6,834 nt of DNA from Brevundimonas sp. UBA5936 (GCA_002430835.1 DJDA01000079.1:1-6834), one strand, 5' to 3'; shown: positions 1 through 5,955, counted from the stretch's first letter. The notes: generated from the sequence alone by a model not told the origin. Numbers and translations are program-made.

Positions 1-9
1 GGGCGGCCT

Positions 10-1041
10 CTACTTGCCGAACAGGTCCGGCGCGGCCGCGGGCGGCGCTTGCGGCGCCTCCAGGCCCAGCTGCTCATAGGCGCGGGCGCAGGCCATGCGG
101 CCGCGCGGGGTGCGCTGGATGAAGCCCTGTTGCAGCAGGTAGGGCTCGATCACGTCCTCGACCGCATCGCGCGCTTCGGCGATGGCGGCGGCCAGGGTGT
201 CCATGCCGACTGGCCCGCCGCCGTAGTTCTCGATCAGGGCCTTGAGGAAGCGGCGGTCCAGACTGTCCAGCCCCGCCTCGTCCACCTCCAGCCCCGCCAG
301 CGCCCGCGCTGCCGCCAGCCGGTCGATAGAGCCCCCCTCGGCGTCCGCAAAGTCCCGCACCCGCCGCAACAGACGCCCGGCGATGCGCGGCGTGCCGCGC
401 GCCCGGCGTGCGATCTCCATCGCCCCGTCCTCGGTGATGGCCGCGCCCATCTTGCGCGCCGCGCCGCGGATGACCGCCGTCAGTTCTTCGGGCGTATAGA
501 ACTCCAGCCGCAGCGGAATGCCGAAGCGGTCGCGCAGCGGCGTCGCCAGCAGGCCCGCCCGCGTCGTCGCCCCGACCAGGGTGAAGGGCGCCAGGTCGAT
601 GCGCACGCTGCGCGCCGACGGCCCCTCGCCAATGATCAGGTCCAGCACATGGTCCTCCATCGCCGGATAGAGGATCTCCTCCACCTGGGGGGCCATGCGG
701 TGGATTTCGTCGATGAACAGGACGTCGCGCGGTTCGAGGTTGGTCAGGATGGCCGCCAGGTCGCCCGCCTTGGCCAGGATGGGGCCGGAGGTGGCGCGGA
801 AGCCCACGCCCAGTTCGCGCGCCACGATCTGCGCCAGGGTCGTCTTGCCCAGCCCCGGAGGCCCGAACAGCAGGACGTGGTCCAGCGCTTCGGAGCGGGC
901 GCGGGCGGCGTCGATGAAGACCTTCAGATTGCCCTTGGCCGCCGACTGACCGACGAACTCCGACAGGGTCTGAGGCCGCAGGGCGCGGTCGTACGGCTCG
1001 CCCTGCGCTGCATCGGGAGCGACCAGCCGGTTGTCCGTCAT
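10..1041 (-). CDS. ruvB: RuvB, Holliday junction branch-migration ATPase
   Basis: This is the hexameric AAA+ motor that, with RuvA, pumps DNA through Holliday junctions during recombinational repair in the cytoplasm. The 343-residue protein has the usual family length. Visible motifs are Walker A GPPGLGKT at residues 60-67, Walker B ending FIDEIH at 109-114, sensor 1 in VGATTRAG near 156-163, the arginine-finger segment LRDRFG at 169-174, and sensor 2 in GTPRIAGRLLRRVRDFA near 216-232. The C-terminal winged helix runs from about 258 and includes EPYLLQQGFIQRTPRGR. The start is the ATG whose complement is at 1039-1041; GGGAG lies 7 nt upstream, and MTDNRLV fits alphaproteobacterial RuvB. The stop is TAG. 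It is the last gene of the minus-strand ruv block and begins 25 nt after a small membrane ORF, so it is probably co-transcribed with ruvA. Identification is essentially certain. Confidence 0.98.
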   Translation of the reverse strand: MTDNRLVAPDAAQGEPYDRALRPQTLSEFVGQSAAKGNLKVFIDAARARSEALDHVLLFGPPGLGKTTLAQIVARELGVGFRATSGPILAKAGDLAAILTNLEPRDVLFIDEIHRMAPQVEEILYPAMEDHVLDLIIGEGPSARSVRIDLAPFTLVGATTRAGLLATPLRDRFGIPLRLEFYTPEELTAVIRGAARKMGAAITEDGAMEIARRARGTPRIAGRLLRRVRDFADAEGGSIDRLAAARALAGLEVDEAGLDSLDRRFLKALIENYGGGPVGMDTLAAAIAEARDAVEDVIEPYLLQQGFIQRTPRGRMACARAYEQLGLEAPQAPPAAAPDLFGK

Positions 1042-1066
1042 TGCGCCGCTCCCATGCCGAACGGGC

Positions 1067-1150
1067 CTACAGCTTCAACAGGGCATAGCTGACCGCCATG
1101 GCGATCAGACCCACGACGAAGACCAGGACGACTTGCAATTTCTTGTTCAT
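1067..1150 (-). CDS. 27-aa single-span membrane micro-protein between ruvA and ruvB
   Basis: I do not recognise this ORF as a named protein. It is 28 codons including TAG. The peptide starts MNKK, continues with a hydrophobic stretch of about 20 residues (LQVVLVFVVGLIAMAVSYAL), and ends LKL, the layout of a one-helix inner-membrane micro-protein with a cytoplasmic basic N terminus. An AAGG sits 7 nt upstream of the ATG, a good ribosome-binding distance. By my count 23 of 27 sense codons end in G or C, as expected for a real gene here. It lies in the 199-nt space between ruvA and ruvB on the same strand, 90 nt after ruvA and 25 nt before ruvB, so it is probably read with them. Function is unknown. 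It falls below common annotation length cut-offs. A chance ORF is possible, but the binding site, codon bias and membrane pattern together argue against it. Confidence 0.65.
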   Translation of the reverse strand: MNKKLQVVLVFVVGLIAMAVSYALLKL

Positions 1151-1157
1151 TTTCAAA

Positions 1158-1161
1158 CCTT
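1158..1161 (-). promoter_or_regulatory. ribosome binding site of the 27-aa ORF
   Basis: The minus strand reads AAGG followed by seven bases and then the ATG of the micro-ORF. This spacing supports that start and supports the ORF being translated. Confidence 0.5.
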
Positions 1162-1178
1162 GCGATGGAGGATGGGGC

Positions 1179-1194
1179 GCCGGCATACGCCGGC
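1179..1194. other. perfect GC-rich hairpin between ruvA and the micro-ORF
   Basis: GCCGGC, a four-base loop, then GCCGGC form a perfect 6-bp stem in the 90-nt gap between ruvA and the micro-ORF. No T-tract follows on either strand, so it does not look like a classical terminator. It could be an mRNA-stabilising or processing structure, or only a product of high GC. The structure is seen; any role is inferred. Confidence 0.35.
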
Positions 1195-1240
1195 CCGCCC
1201 GCCTTGAACAAGATCGGCGGCGCATGAAAAACGTCTCGGA

Positions 1241-1864
1241 TCACCGTCCCAGCTCCTGCAGGGCCGTGCGGATGACCAGCGGCAGTTCGGCGTCCTCGCC
1301 CAGCTTGATCAGGGCGTGATCGACGGCGCGGCGGGCGTTGACCTCGGCGATGCCCAGGCCCAGCAGGGCGGCGACCGCCTCGCCGGTGACGCTGGGCGGC
1401 GGCGGGGCGACGGCGGTTTCGGCGTGGACGCCCGGCGCGGTCGGAGCGAAGACGCCCTCGCTCAAGCTCTTGCCCTTCAGTTCGGTGACGATGCGCAGGG
1501 CCAGCTTCGGGCCCACGCCGTTGGCGCGGCCCACGGCGGCCTTGTCCTCGCGCGCGACGGCGGCGGCCAGTTCGGCGGGCGGCAGCACGTCCAGCACGCC
1601 CAGCGCCGCCTTCGGCCCCACCCCCTGAATGGTCAGCATCAAGTTGAAAACCTTGCGCTCGTCCCGGCTGAGGAAACCGTAGAGGCGCGGCCCCTGGTCC
1701 TGGCTCCACTGGCTCTGGATGAACAGCAGGGTCTCGTCGCCCGGCGCGGGCAGTCGGCCCAGCGTCCGCGCCCCGCAGGTGGCGACATAACCCACCCCGC
1801 CGCAGTCGATCAGGCACTCCGCCTCGCCGACCTCAGCCAGGATTCCGCGCAGACGACCGATCAT
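1241..1864 (-). CDS. ruvA: RuvA, Holliday junction recognition subunit
   Basis: RuvA binds the four-way junction as a tetramer and loads RuvB rings onto opposite arms. The 207-residue protein has the three expected parts. An OB-fold occupies about residues 1-62 (opening MIGRLRG, with GGVGY near 22-26 and RLYGFLSRDER at 60-70). Tandem helix-hairpin-helix motifs follow: IQGVGPKAAL near 79-88 and ANGVGPKLALRIV near 114-126. A flexible linker carries four consecutive prolines (154-157), and a C-terminal RuvB-contact domain runs from about 158 to 207. The GVGPK form of both hairpins is typical of alphaproteobacteria. The start codon overlaps the ruvC stop by four bases (ATGA), implying translational coupling. 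The length matches the family, and nothing is missing. Confidence 0.97.
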   Translation of the reverse strand: MIGRLRGILAEVGEAECLIDCGGVGYVATCGARTLGRLPAPGDETLLFIQSQWSQDQGPRLYGFLSRDERKVFNLMLTIQGVGPKAALGVLDVLPPAELAAAVAREDKAAVGRANGVGPKLALRIVTELKGKSLSEGVFAPTAPGVHAETAVAPPPPSVTGEAVAALLGLGIAEVNARRAVDHALIKLGEDAELPLVIRTALQELGR

Positions 1865-2373
1865 GCCGCGCCTCGTACCGCGACCGCCTTGAAGCGACGA
1901 TGATGCGCGTGGGTGACGGCTACGGCCAGGGCGTCGGCGGCGTCGGCCTTCACATCGCCCGAGGCGGGCAGCAGGCGTTTGACCATGAAGGCGATCTGGC
2001 TCTTGTCGGCCTGCCCGGCGCCCACCACCGCCTTCTTGATCAGGGTCGGGGCGTATTCGGCGACGCTGAGACCCGCCCGCGCCGGGGCCAGCATGACCGC
2101 CGCCCGCGCATGGCCCAGCTTCAGCGTCGAGGCCGGATTGACGTTGACGAAGACCTCCTCAATCGCCGCCTCGTCGCAGTTATAGGCGGCGCAGACCTCG
2201 CCCACCTGCTCCAGCAGATGCAGCAGCCGTTCGGAGAAGGGCGCTTTTTCATCGGGCGCGACGACGCCGTGCGCGATCCAGCGCAGGCGGCTGCCCTCGC
2301 TTTCGATGACGCCCCAGCCGGTGCGGCGCAGGCCGGGGTCCAGCCCCAGGATCCGAGTCGTTTCGTTCGCCAT
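1861..2373 (-). CDS. ruvC: RuvC, Holliday junction resolvase
   Basis: RuvC is the Mg2+-dependent endonuclease that cuts Holliday junctions symmetrically after RuvAB migration. The 170-residue protein has the RNase H-like fold signature. LGLDPGLRRTGWG at 9-21 carries D12. AIEEVFVNVNPASTLKLGHARA at about 70-91 carries the second catalytic acid, E72. KADAADALAVAVTHAHH carries the last two acids, D144 and D147. These correspond to E. coli D7, E66, D138 and D141 by motif. The ATG is preceded by a GGA about 4 nt upstream. The gene starts 58 nt after the mgtC-like gene ends and overlaps ruvA by 4 nt. All catalytic residues are present, so it should be active. Confidence 0.97.
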   Translation of the reverse strand: MANETTRILGLDPGLRRTGWGVIESEGSRLRWIAHGVVAPDEKAPFSERLLHLLEQVGEVCAAYNCDEAAIEEVFVNVNPASTLKLGHARAAVMLAPARAGLSVAEYAPTLIKKAVVGAGQADKSQIAFMVKRLLPASGDVKADAADALAVAVTHAHHRRFKAVAVRGAA

Positions 2374-2431
2374 CCGTTCCTATTGCCCCAAAGAGGGTTA
2401 GCGAACAATGACCGGGCGCTCAGTCGTTGGC

Positions 2432-3133
2432 TCAGTCATCCCTCGGCATGACGGAAAAGCCCGCCAGACCCGCCTGGTCGGCCAGGACGCGGGACAGGGC
2501 GTCGACCTTCAGCGGCATGGGGCCGCGCGCCTTGACGTGCTGTTCGTGGATCTGGCCGTCGGGGCTGACGACATGGCCGATGCGCGTGGGGCTGAGCCCG
2601 TTCTCGGCCAGCAGGGCGCGCAGCGCCTTTTCTTCCGGCGCCGCGCCGCGCGTCCAGCGCAGGGTGACGTCCAGAACGCCGACGTGCGGCAGGCGCGCGT
2701 CGAGGAAGCGCAGAATGGCCAGCACCAACAGGGTCGCCCCCGCCGCGATCAGCCCCAGCTTCCACAGGCCGACCCCGAACATCACCCCGATGGCCGAGGT
2801 GGTCCACAGCGACGCCGCCGTGGTCAGGCCGTGCACCGAGAAACGCTCGCGGAAGATCACCCCGGCGCACAGGAAGCCGATCCCCGTCAGCACCCCGTGG
2901 GCCATGCGGGTCGGGTCGGTGACGATGTTCTCGTTCGGCAGGGCGCGAAAGGCCCAGTCGGCCTGGGTCATGGCCGCCAGCATCAGCAGGCAGGACGCCA
3001 GGCTGACCAGGATGTGGGTGCGAAACCCCGCCGCCCGGCCGCGCCACTCGCGCTCGAATCCGATCAGGCCGCCCGCGATCAGGGCGCCGGCGATGGGCAG
3101 GACGACGGTTTCCAGCCAGGCGGCGTCAGCCAT
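2432..3133 (-). CDS. MgtC/SapB-family inner membrane protein
   Basis: This 233-residue protein has the MgtC/SapB layout. A hydrophobic N-terminal half of about 145 residues has roughly five membrane segments (near 9-27, 38-56, 78-96, 103-122 and 124-144), followed by a soluble C-terminal domain (about 150-233). Family signatures are GLIGFEREWRGRAAGFRTH at 22-40, HGVLTGIGFLCAGVIFRE near 79-96, and HGLTTAASLW at 101-110. In pathogens MgtC aids survival at low Mg2+ and modulates the F-type ATP synthase. Most environmental homologues have no assigned function, and I do not assign one. The start codon lies inside the end of the upstream hemerythrin gene (8-nt overlap), so the two are probably translated together. 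Family is confident; role is unknown. It need not be true MgtC, so no symbol is given. Confidence 0.9.
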   Translation of the reverse strand: MADAAWLETVVLPIAGALIAGGLIGFEREWRGRAAGFRTHILVSLASCLLMLAAMTQADWAFRALPNENIVTDPTRMAHGVLTGIGFLCAGVIFRERFSVHGLTTAASLWTTSAIGVMFGVGLWKLGLIAAGATLLVLAILRFLDARLPHVGVLDVTLRWTRGAAPEEKALRALLAENGLSPTRIGHVVSPDGQIHEQHVKARGPMPLKVDALSRVLADQAGLAGFSVMPRDD

Positions 3134-3644
3134 GTGTCTCGACGTAGGCTTCGGGGTCTTTGTTGACCGGCTTCACCCCGGTGATGTGGCGGGCCTGGAA
3201 GGCGGCGAAGCGCACGCCCAGATCGTGCCGAGTCTGCAGGTCGGCGTTCCGGCGGAAGTCGGTCAGCCCCTGTCGCTCCTCTTCACCCATGTGCTTGGAG
3301 TTGACGACGTTGGCGGCGCCGACCGCGTCGAACCAGGCGCGGCTGCCGACCGTGTGGCCGGCCACGGCCTTGACCGCGTCGCGCAGCTTGTTGTGATCCT
3401 CGATGGCGTCCTCGGTCTCGCCCTGGACCGTGCCGTCCTCGGCGTCGTTGGCGCCTTCGCCCAGTTTCAGCAGTTCGGGATAGAAATGCCGTTCCTCGGC
3501 CTCGGCGTGGGCGTCCAGAAAGGCCGACAGCCGTCCCCAGACCGCCTCCAGCGCCTCGACATTGTCCGCGCCGATCTGCTCGATCAGCGAGAACAGCCTG
3601 CGCTGTTCGGCATGGTCGTCCAGGATCAGCTGGGTGATGTCCAT
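3126..3644 (-). CDS. hemerythrin/HHE cation-binding domain protein
   Basis: This soluble 172-residue all-helical protein matches the hemerythrin-like HHE family, which binds a di-iron centre and is linked to O2, NO or redox sensing and iron handling. Candidate iron ligands are spaced as expected: H11 in DDHAEQRR, H46 and E50 in DAHAEAEERH, H84 in EDHNKLRD, and H118 with E122 in SKHMGEEER. H53 is an additional histidine close by. No signal peptide or membrane segment is visible, so it is cytoplasmic. AGGAG lies 8 nt before the ATG and is a good ribosome binding site. It follows yebC after 123 nt, and its last codons overlap the start of the mgtC-like gene by 8 nt. The specific ligand or partner cannot be told from sequence. 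Its placement suggests a stress-related pair with the mgtC-like gene, which is inference. Confidence 0.9.
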   Translation of the reverse strand: MDITQLILDDHAEQRRLFSLIEQIGADNVEALEAVWGRLSAFLDAHAEAEERHFYPELLKLGEGANDAEDGTVQGETEDAIEDHNKLRDAVKAVAGHTVGSRAWFDAVGAANVVNSKHMGEEERQGLTDFRRNADLQTRHDLGVRFAAFQARHITGVKPVNKDPEAYVETHG

Positions 3645-3689
3645 GGGGCCGGCTCCTCTCGGCAGGGCTTGCGCCTTAAGAAGCCTTCG

Positions 3690-3712
3690 GACTCAGGTCC
3701 GGTTCCTGAGCC
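3690..3712 (-). other. stem-loop between yebC and the hemerythrin gene
   Basis: On the minus strand GGCTCAGG, a seven-base loop and CCTGAGTC pair over 8 bp with one G-U pair. On the plus strand the same position would be an A-C mismatch, so the fold favours minus-strand RNA. It lies about 55 nt after the yebC stop. No U-tract follows, so it is at best a weak terminator or an RNA processing or attenuation element. A GANTC methylation motif (3690-3694) overlaps one arm. Confidence 0.35.
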
Positions 3713-3767
3713 CCCGACGCCGCTCCCGCATGGGCCCGGCGCCGGGGTCAGGGTCATTGCGTGCGGA

Positions 3768-4541
3768 TCAGCCCGCGAACTTGGCTGCGTCTTCGTCCGA
3801 GATGTTCTCGTTCGAATAGACCTGCTGCACGTCGTCTTCGCCGTCCAGCGCGTCCAGCAGCTTGAACAGGACGCCGACCGAATCGCCCGTCAGGTCGATT
3901 TCCGACTGCGGCTTCCAGACGATGGCGGTCGACTTGGGATCGCCCAGCACCTTGGACATGGCCTCGGCCACTTCGTTCAGATCTTCGAAGGCGGTCCAGA
4001 TGGTGTGGCCCGGCGCGTCTTCGTAGATGTCGGGCTTGACCAGGTCGCTCTCGACGTCGGCGGCGCCGGCCTCGATGGCGGCCTCCATCACGGCGTCTTC
4101 AGTGCCCGCTTCGGCCGGATAGTGGATCTTGCCGACCCGGTCCCACATGAAGGTGACCGAGCCCGATTCGCCCAGGGCGCCGCCGTTCTTGGCGAAGGCC
4201 GAGCGCACGCCCGAGGCGGCGCGGTTGCGGTTGTCAGTCAGGACTTCGACGATGACCTGGACGCCGCCGGGGCCGCGGCCCTCGTAGCGGATCTCCTCCA
4301 TCGCATCGACTTCGCCGCCCGAGGCCTTCTTGATGGCGCGCTCGATGTTGTCCTTCGGCATCGATTCGGCCTTGGCGTTGTTCACCGCCAGACGCAGCCG
4401 GGGGTTCATCGCCGGGTCGGGCATCCCCGACTTGGCCGCCACGGTGATTTCCCGTGAAAGGCGCGAAAAGAGCTTTGAACGGACCGCGTCTGCGCGGCCC
4501 TTGCGGTGCATGATGTTCTTGAATTTGGAATGGCCGGCCAT
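3768..4541 (-). CDS. yebC: YebC/TACO1-family protein
   Basis: This 257-residue protein is a full-length YebC/TACO1 member. Hallmarks are MAGHSK at 1-6, HRKGRADAVRSKLFSRLSRE at about 12-31, MPKDNIERAI at 61-70, YEGRGPGG at 86-93, LTDNRNR at 101-107, and a C-terminal DALDGEDDVQQVYSN near 230-244. The family was long annotated as a transcriptional regulator. Mitochondrial TACO1 is a translational activator, and recent work places bacterial YebC on the ribosome, relieving stalls at proline-rich stretches. The start matches the invariant family N terminus, although the ribosome binding site is weak; a GANTC site lies just upstream at 4543-4547. yebC beside ruvC is a common proteobacterial order, but here two other genes separate them. 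It is divergent from the 69-aa plus-strand gene. Length and motifs are normal. Confidence 0.96.
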   Translation of the reverse strand: MAGHSKFKNIMHRKGRADAVRSKLFSRLSREITVAAKSGMPDPAMNPRLRLAVNNAKAESMPKDNIERAIKKASGGEVDAMEEIRYEGRGPGGVQVIVEVLTDNRNRAASGVRSAFAKNGGALGESGSVTFMWDRVGKIHYPAEAGTEDAVMEAAIEAGAADVESDLVKPDIYEDAPGHTIWTAFEDLNEVAEAMSKVLGDPKSTAIVWKPQSEIDLTGDSVGVLFKLLDALDGEDDVQQVYSNENISDEDAAKFAG

Positions 4542-4667
4542 GGAGTCGCTCGCCAGATGTCGAATATGCTGAGGGGCGCCCTTTACTGGATGCCGCTTCC
4601 TCTGTCACGAGAGGGGAACCGCCCGAACGCGCCGGGGATTATGCGCAGGCATGAATTGGAGACGCCG

Positions 4668-4877
4668 ATGGCCGCCGCCGACGACACCTATCTGGACGAA
4701 GCCTATGACGAGGGCATCGACCACGCCCACGCCGGCGAGATCGTTCAGTGGTACGCCAAGCGGCCCGTCACGGTGTCGACCGCGGCGGCCACAAGCTCGT
4801 TGGTCGGCGCCTTTGCACTGGGCGTGCTGACCACCATCGGCGCCCTGGCCGTGCTGCGTCTCTACGACCGCGACTGA
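4668..4877 (+). CDS. 69-aa acidic single-span membrane protein, unknown function
   Basis: I do not recognise this family. The ATG at 4668 is chosen because GGAG lies 6 nt upstream at 4658-4661. An in-frame ATG at 4641 would add nine residues but has a poorer ribosome site, and the reading frame further upstream overlaps the start of yebC. The first 29 residues are strongly acidic (DDTYLDEAYDEGID and GEIVQWY segments). Then comes a KR pair at 31-32, a hydrophobic helix of about 25 residues (37-63) rich in Ala, Gly, Leu and Val, and a short RLYDRD tail. It is probably an inner-membrane protein with a soluble acidic head; orientation is unclear. It is divergent from yebC across 126 nt, and a small inverted repeat (CCTCT, six bases, AGAGG at 4599-4614) lies in its leader. 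It may head the transcript leading to ybgC-tol, but a 117-nt gap follows it. Confidence 0.72.
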   Translation: MAAADDTYLDEAYDEGIDHAHAGEIVQWYAKRPVTVSTAAATSSLVGAFALGVLTTIGALAVLRLYDRD

Positions 4878-4920
4878 CCAAACGTCGGCCGCCGTCGCTC
4901 TGTCCGTAATGCGGAGAGAC

Positions 4921-4933
4921 GCGAATCTTTCGC
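4921..4933. other. short perfect hairpin containing a GANTC site
   Basis: GCGAA, TCT, TTCGC form a 5-bp stem with a three-base loop, followed by AAAAAG on the plus strand. It sits in the 117-nt gap after the 69-aa gene. The plus-strand tail is A-rich, not T-rich, so it is not a normal terminator for the upstream gene. GAATC at 4923-4927 is a GANTC site. A methylation-sensitive or protein-binding operator is possible but unproven. Confidence 0.25.
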
Positions 4934-4981
4934 AAAAAGACTTCACCTCGGCGGTAAAGCCGGTCATCCTCCCTTTCCCAT

Positions 4982-4988
4982 AAGGAGG
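4982..4988 (+). promoter_or_regulatory. strong ribosome binding site that fixes a TTG start
   Basis: AAGGAGG lies 6 nt before the TTG at 4995. ATG codons at 5013 and 5022 are in frame but too far away to use it. The near-perfect match to the anti-Shine-Dalgarno sequence is therefore the main reason to start the 127-aa protein at TTG. Confidence 0.75.
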
Positions 4989-4994
4989 CGGCCC

Positions 4995-5378
4995 TTGGCG
5001 CATCCCCGCAGGATGAACCGGATGATCGTCGTGCTCGGCGCGGCGGTCGTCGTGCTGGGCGGTTTCAGCGTCTACGCCCTGATGCAGGGCGCGCATTTCG
5101 GACCGAGGCAGACGACCCCGGCCGAACGCGCCCTTGATCAGGTGCGCGAGCAGATGGGACCGCAGGCCGAAGTGCGCCATGTCGAGTCGGGGCGCGGTCG
5201 CGCCGCCTGCGGCTATGCCGGACTGAAGGGCAGCCGGGAGGCGGTGGCCTTTGTTTCGCGGCCCAACCGCATCCTGATGAGCAATGATCCGCTGACCGGC
5301 GAGTTCGCGACGTTGAAATCGCGCTATTGTCCGGGCTTCGACGCCCCGGCGCCCGCCGCCGCTTCCGGCAAGAGCTGA
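4995..5378 (+). CDS. 127-aa membrane-anchored protein with two cysteines, unknown function
   Basis: I do not recognise a named family. The N terminus is basic (HPRRMNR), followed by a hydrophobic helix at about residues 10-30, which fits an N-in, C-out anchor or an uncleaved signal. The remaining ~95 residues would be periplasmic. They carry exactly two cysteines, C72 in AACGYAGLKGS and C112 in SRYCPGF, which could form a disulfide. The tail after about 116 is Ala/Pro-rich and looks disordered. The start is TTG, supported by the strong ribosome site at 4982-4988; ATG at 5013 or 5022 are alternatives that would leave the membrane helix intact. The stop lies 4 nt before the ybgC ATG, and ybgC has only a weak ribosome site of its own, so the two are probably translationally coupled. 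This ties the protein to the ybgC-tol transcript and suggests a cell-envelope role, which is inference. Confidence 0.8.
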   Translation: MAHPRRMNRMIVVLGAAVVVLGGFSVYALMQGAHFGPRQTTPAERALDQVREQMGPQAEVRHVESGRGRAACGYAGLKGSREAVAFVSRPNRILMSNDPLTGEFATLKSRYCPGFDAPAPAAASGKS

Positions 5379-5382
5379 GACC

Positions 5383-5838
5383 ATGACCGACCAACCCAGC
5401 GCCGGCCGCTTCGACGGCCGCGATCACCTGTTGCCCGTGCGGGTCTATTACGAAGACACGGACTTCACCGGCCTGGTCTATCACGCCAACTACGTCCGCT
5501 ATTTCGAGCGGGGGCGGTCGGACTTCCTGCGTCTGGCGGGGGTAGGGCATGTAGACCTGCTGGAGCAGGAGGAGCCGCTGGCCTTCGTGGTGTCGGACCT
5601 GGCGATCAAATACCTGAAGCCCGCGCGGATCGACGACGCCCTGGTGGTGCGCACCCGCTATGAAGCGATCAAGGGGCCGCGCCTGATCATCCGCCAGACG
5701 GTTGAGCGGGACGGCGACGTATTGTGCCGGGCCGATGTGACGGCTGTCTGCATCCATTTGGACGGGCGCCCGCGCCGTCCGACGAAGCGGCTGGTCGAGC
5801 TGGTGACGCCCTGGCTCTCCGGTGAAGCTTCGCAATAA
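5383..5838 (+). CDS. ybgC: YbgC, Tol-Pal-associated acyl-CoA thioesterase
   Basis: YbgC is a small hot-dog-fold thioesterase of the 4-hydroxybenzoyl-CoA thioesterase family, encoded at the head of tol-pal operons. E. coli YbgC hydrolyses acyl-CoAs and is linked to phospholipid metabolism at the inner membrane. The 151-residue protein contains VRVYYEDTDFTGLVYHANYV near 19-38. D27, in the TD pair, is the expected catalytic aspartate, matching D18 of E. coli YbgC. FERGRSDFLR at 41-50 and the strand around LAIKYLKPARIDD are also typical. It starts 4 nt after the membrane-anchored protein and stops 123 nt before tolQ. The N-terminal ~14 residues are longer than in E. coli and poorly conserved. Identification is confident; the in vivo substrate is not visible here. 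Confidence 0.95.
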   Translation: MTDQPSAGRFDGRDHLLPVRVYYEDTDFTGLVYHANYVRYFERGRSDFLRLAGVGHVDLLEQEEPLAFVVSDLAIKYLKPARIDDALVVRTRYEAIKGPRLIIRQTVERDGDVLCRADVTAVCIHLDGRPRRPTKRLVELVTPWLSGEASQ

Positions 5839-5868
5839 CGAGGTTGTCAGCGGGCGCCCTCGTGACGC

Positions 5869-5883
5869 CGGGCGCGACGCCCG
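5869..5883 (+). other. GC-rich hairpin between ybgC and tolQ, with an alternative pairing arm
   Basis: CGGGCG, a three-base loop and CGCCCG form a perfect 6-bp stem about 30 nt after the ybgC stop. A second copy of CGGGCG at 5851-5856 could pair with the same CGCCCG arm instead, giving two mutually exclusive folds. Only TT follows, so it is not a strong intrinsic terminator. It could modulate read-through into tolQ, or be incidental in GC-rich DNA. Confidence 0.3.
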
Positions 5884-5950
5884 TTAGACCCGCCGCCATG
5901 AAACCGCCACGTCCGCCCGGTGCAAAAGGCGGATGAACGGACTTTCCGCC

Positions 5951-5955
5951 AAGGA
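5951..5955 (+). promoter_or_regulatory. ribosome binding site of tolQ
   Basis: AAGGA lies 6 nt before the ATG at 5962. It decides that start over an in-frame GTG at 5920, which would add 14 residues without a comparable ribosome site. Confidence 0.7.

Noticed and set aside
49..1092. A 347-codon plus-strand frame over ruvB
   Set aside because: It is antisense to an intact, fully motif-bearing ruvB. The Arg/Gln-rich translation is typical of a shadow.
1179..1194. Rho-independent terminator after ruvA
   Set aside because: The hairpin is perfect but short and has no T-tract on the minus strand, so I list it only as a hairpin.
1038..1817. A 259-codon minus-strand frame over ruvA and the ruvA-ruvB gap
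   Set aside because: It is an Arg/Pro/Gly-rich shadow of ruvA in another frame and also covers the 27-codon ORF in the wrong frame. No recognisable motif.
3680..3706. Possible EcfG-type (general stress) promoter before the hemerythrin gene, GGAAC-N18-CTTC on the minus strand
   Set aside because: The -35 matches GGAAC, but the -10 deviates from CGTT and the spacing is one to two bases longer than usual. It also overlaps a stem-loop. Too weak to call.
2427..4457. A 676-codon plus-strand open frame
   Set aside because: It runs antisense to three convincing genes (mgtC-like, hemerythrin, yebC). Its translation has the Gln/Arg/Gly/Val-rich composition of a high-GC shadow frame and shows no domain.
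4506..4667. Upstream extension of the 69-aa gene to ATG 4506 or 4641
   Set aside because: The frame from 4506 overlaps the yebC start region and lacks a ribosome site. 4641 has a poorer site than the GGAG that serves 4668.
4605..5835. Long minus-strand frames over the small membrane genes and ybgC
   Set aside because: The plus-strand genes have ribosome sites, coherent membrane or hot-dog features and tight spacing. The minus-strand translations are Arg/Ala-rich without motifs.
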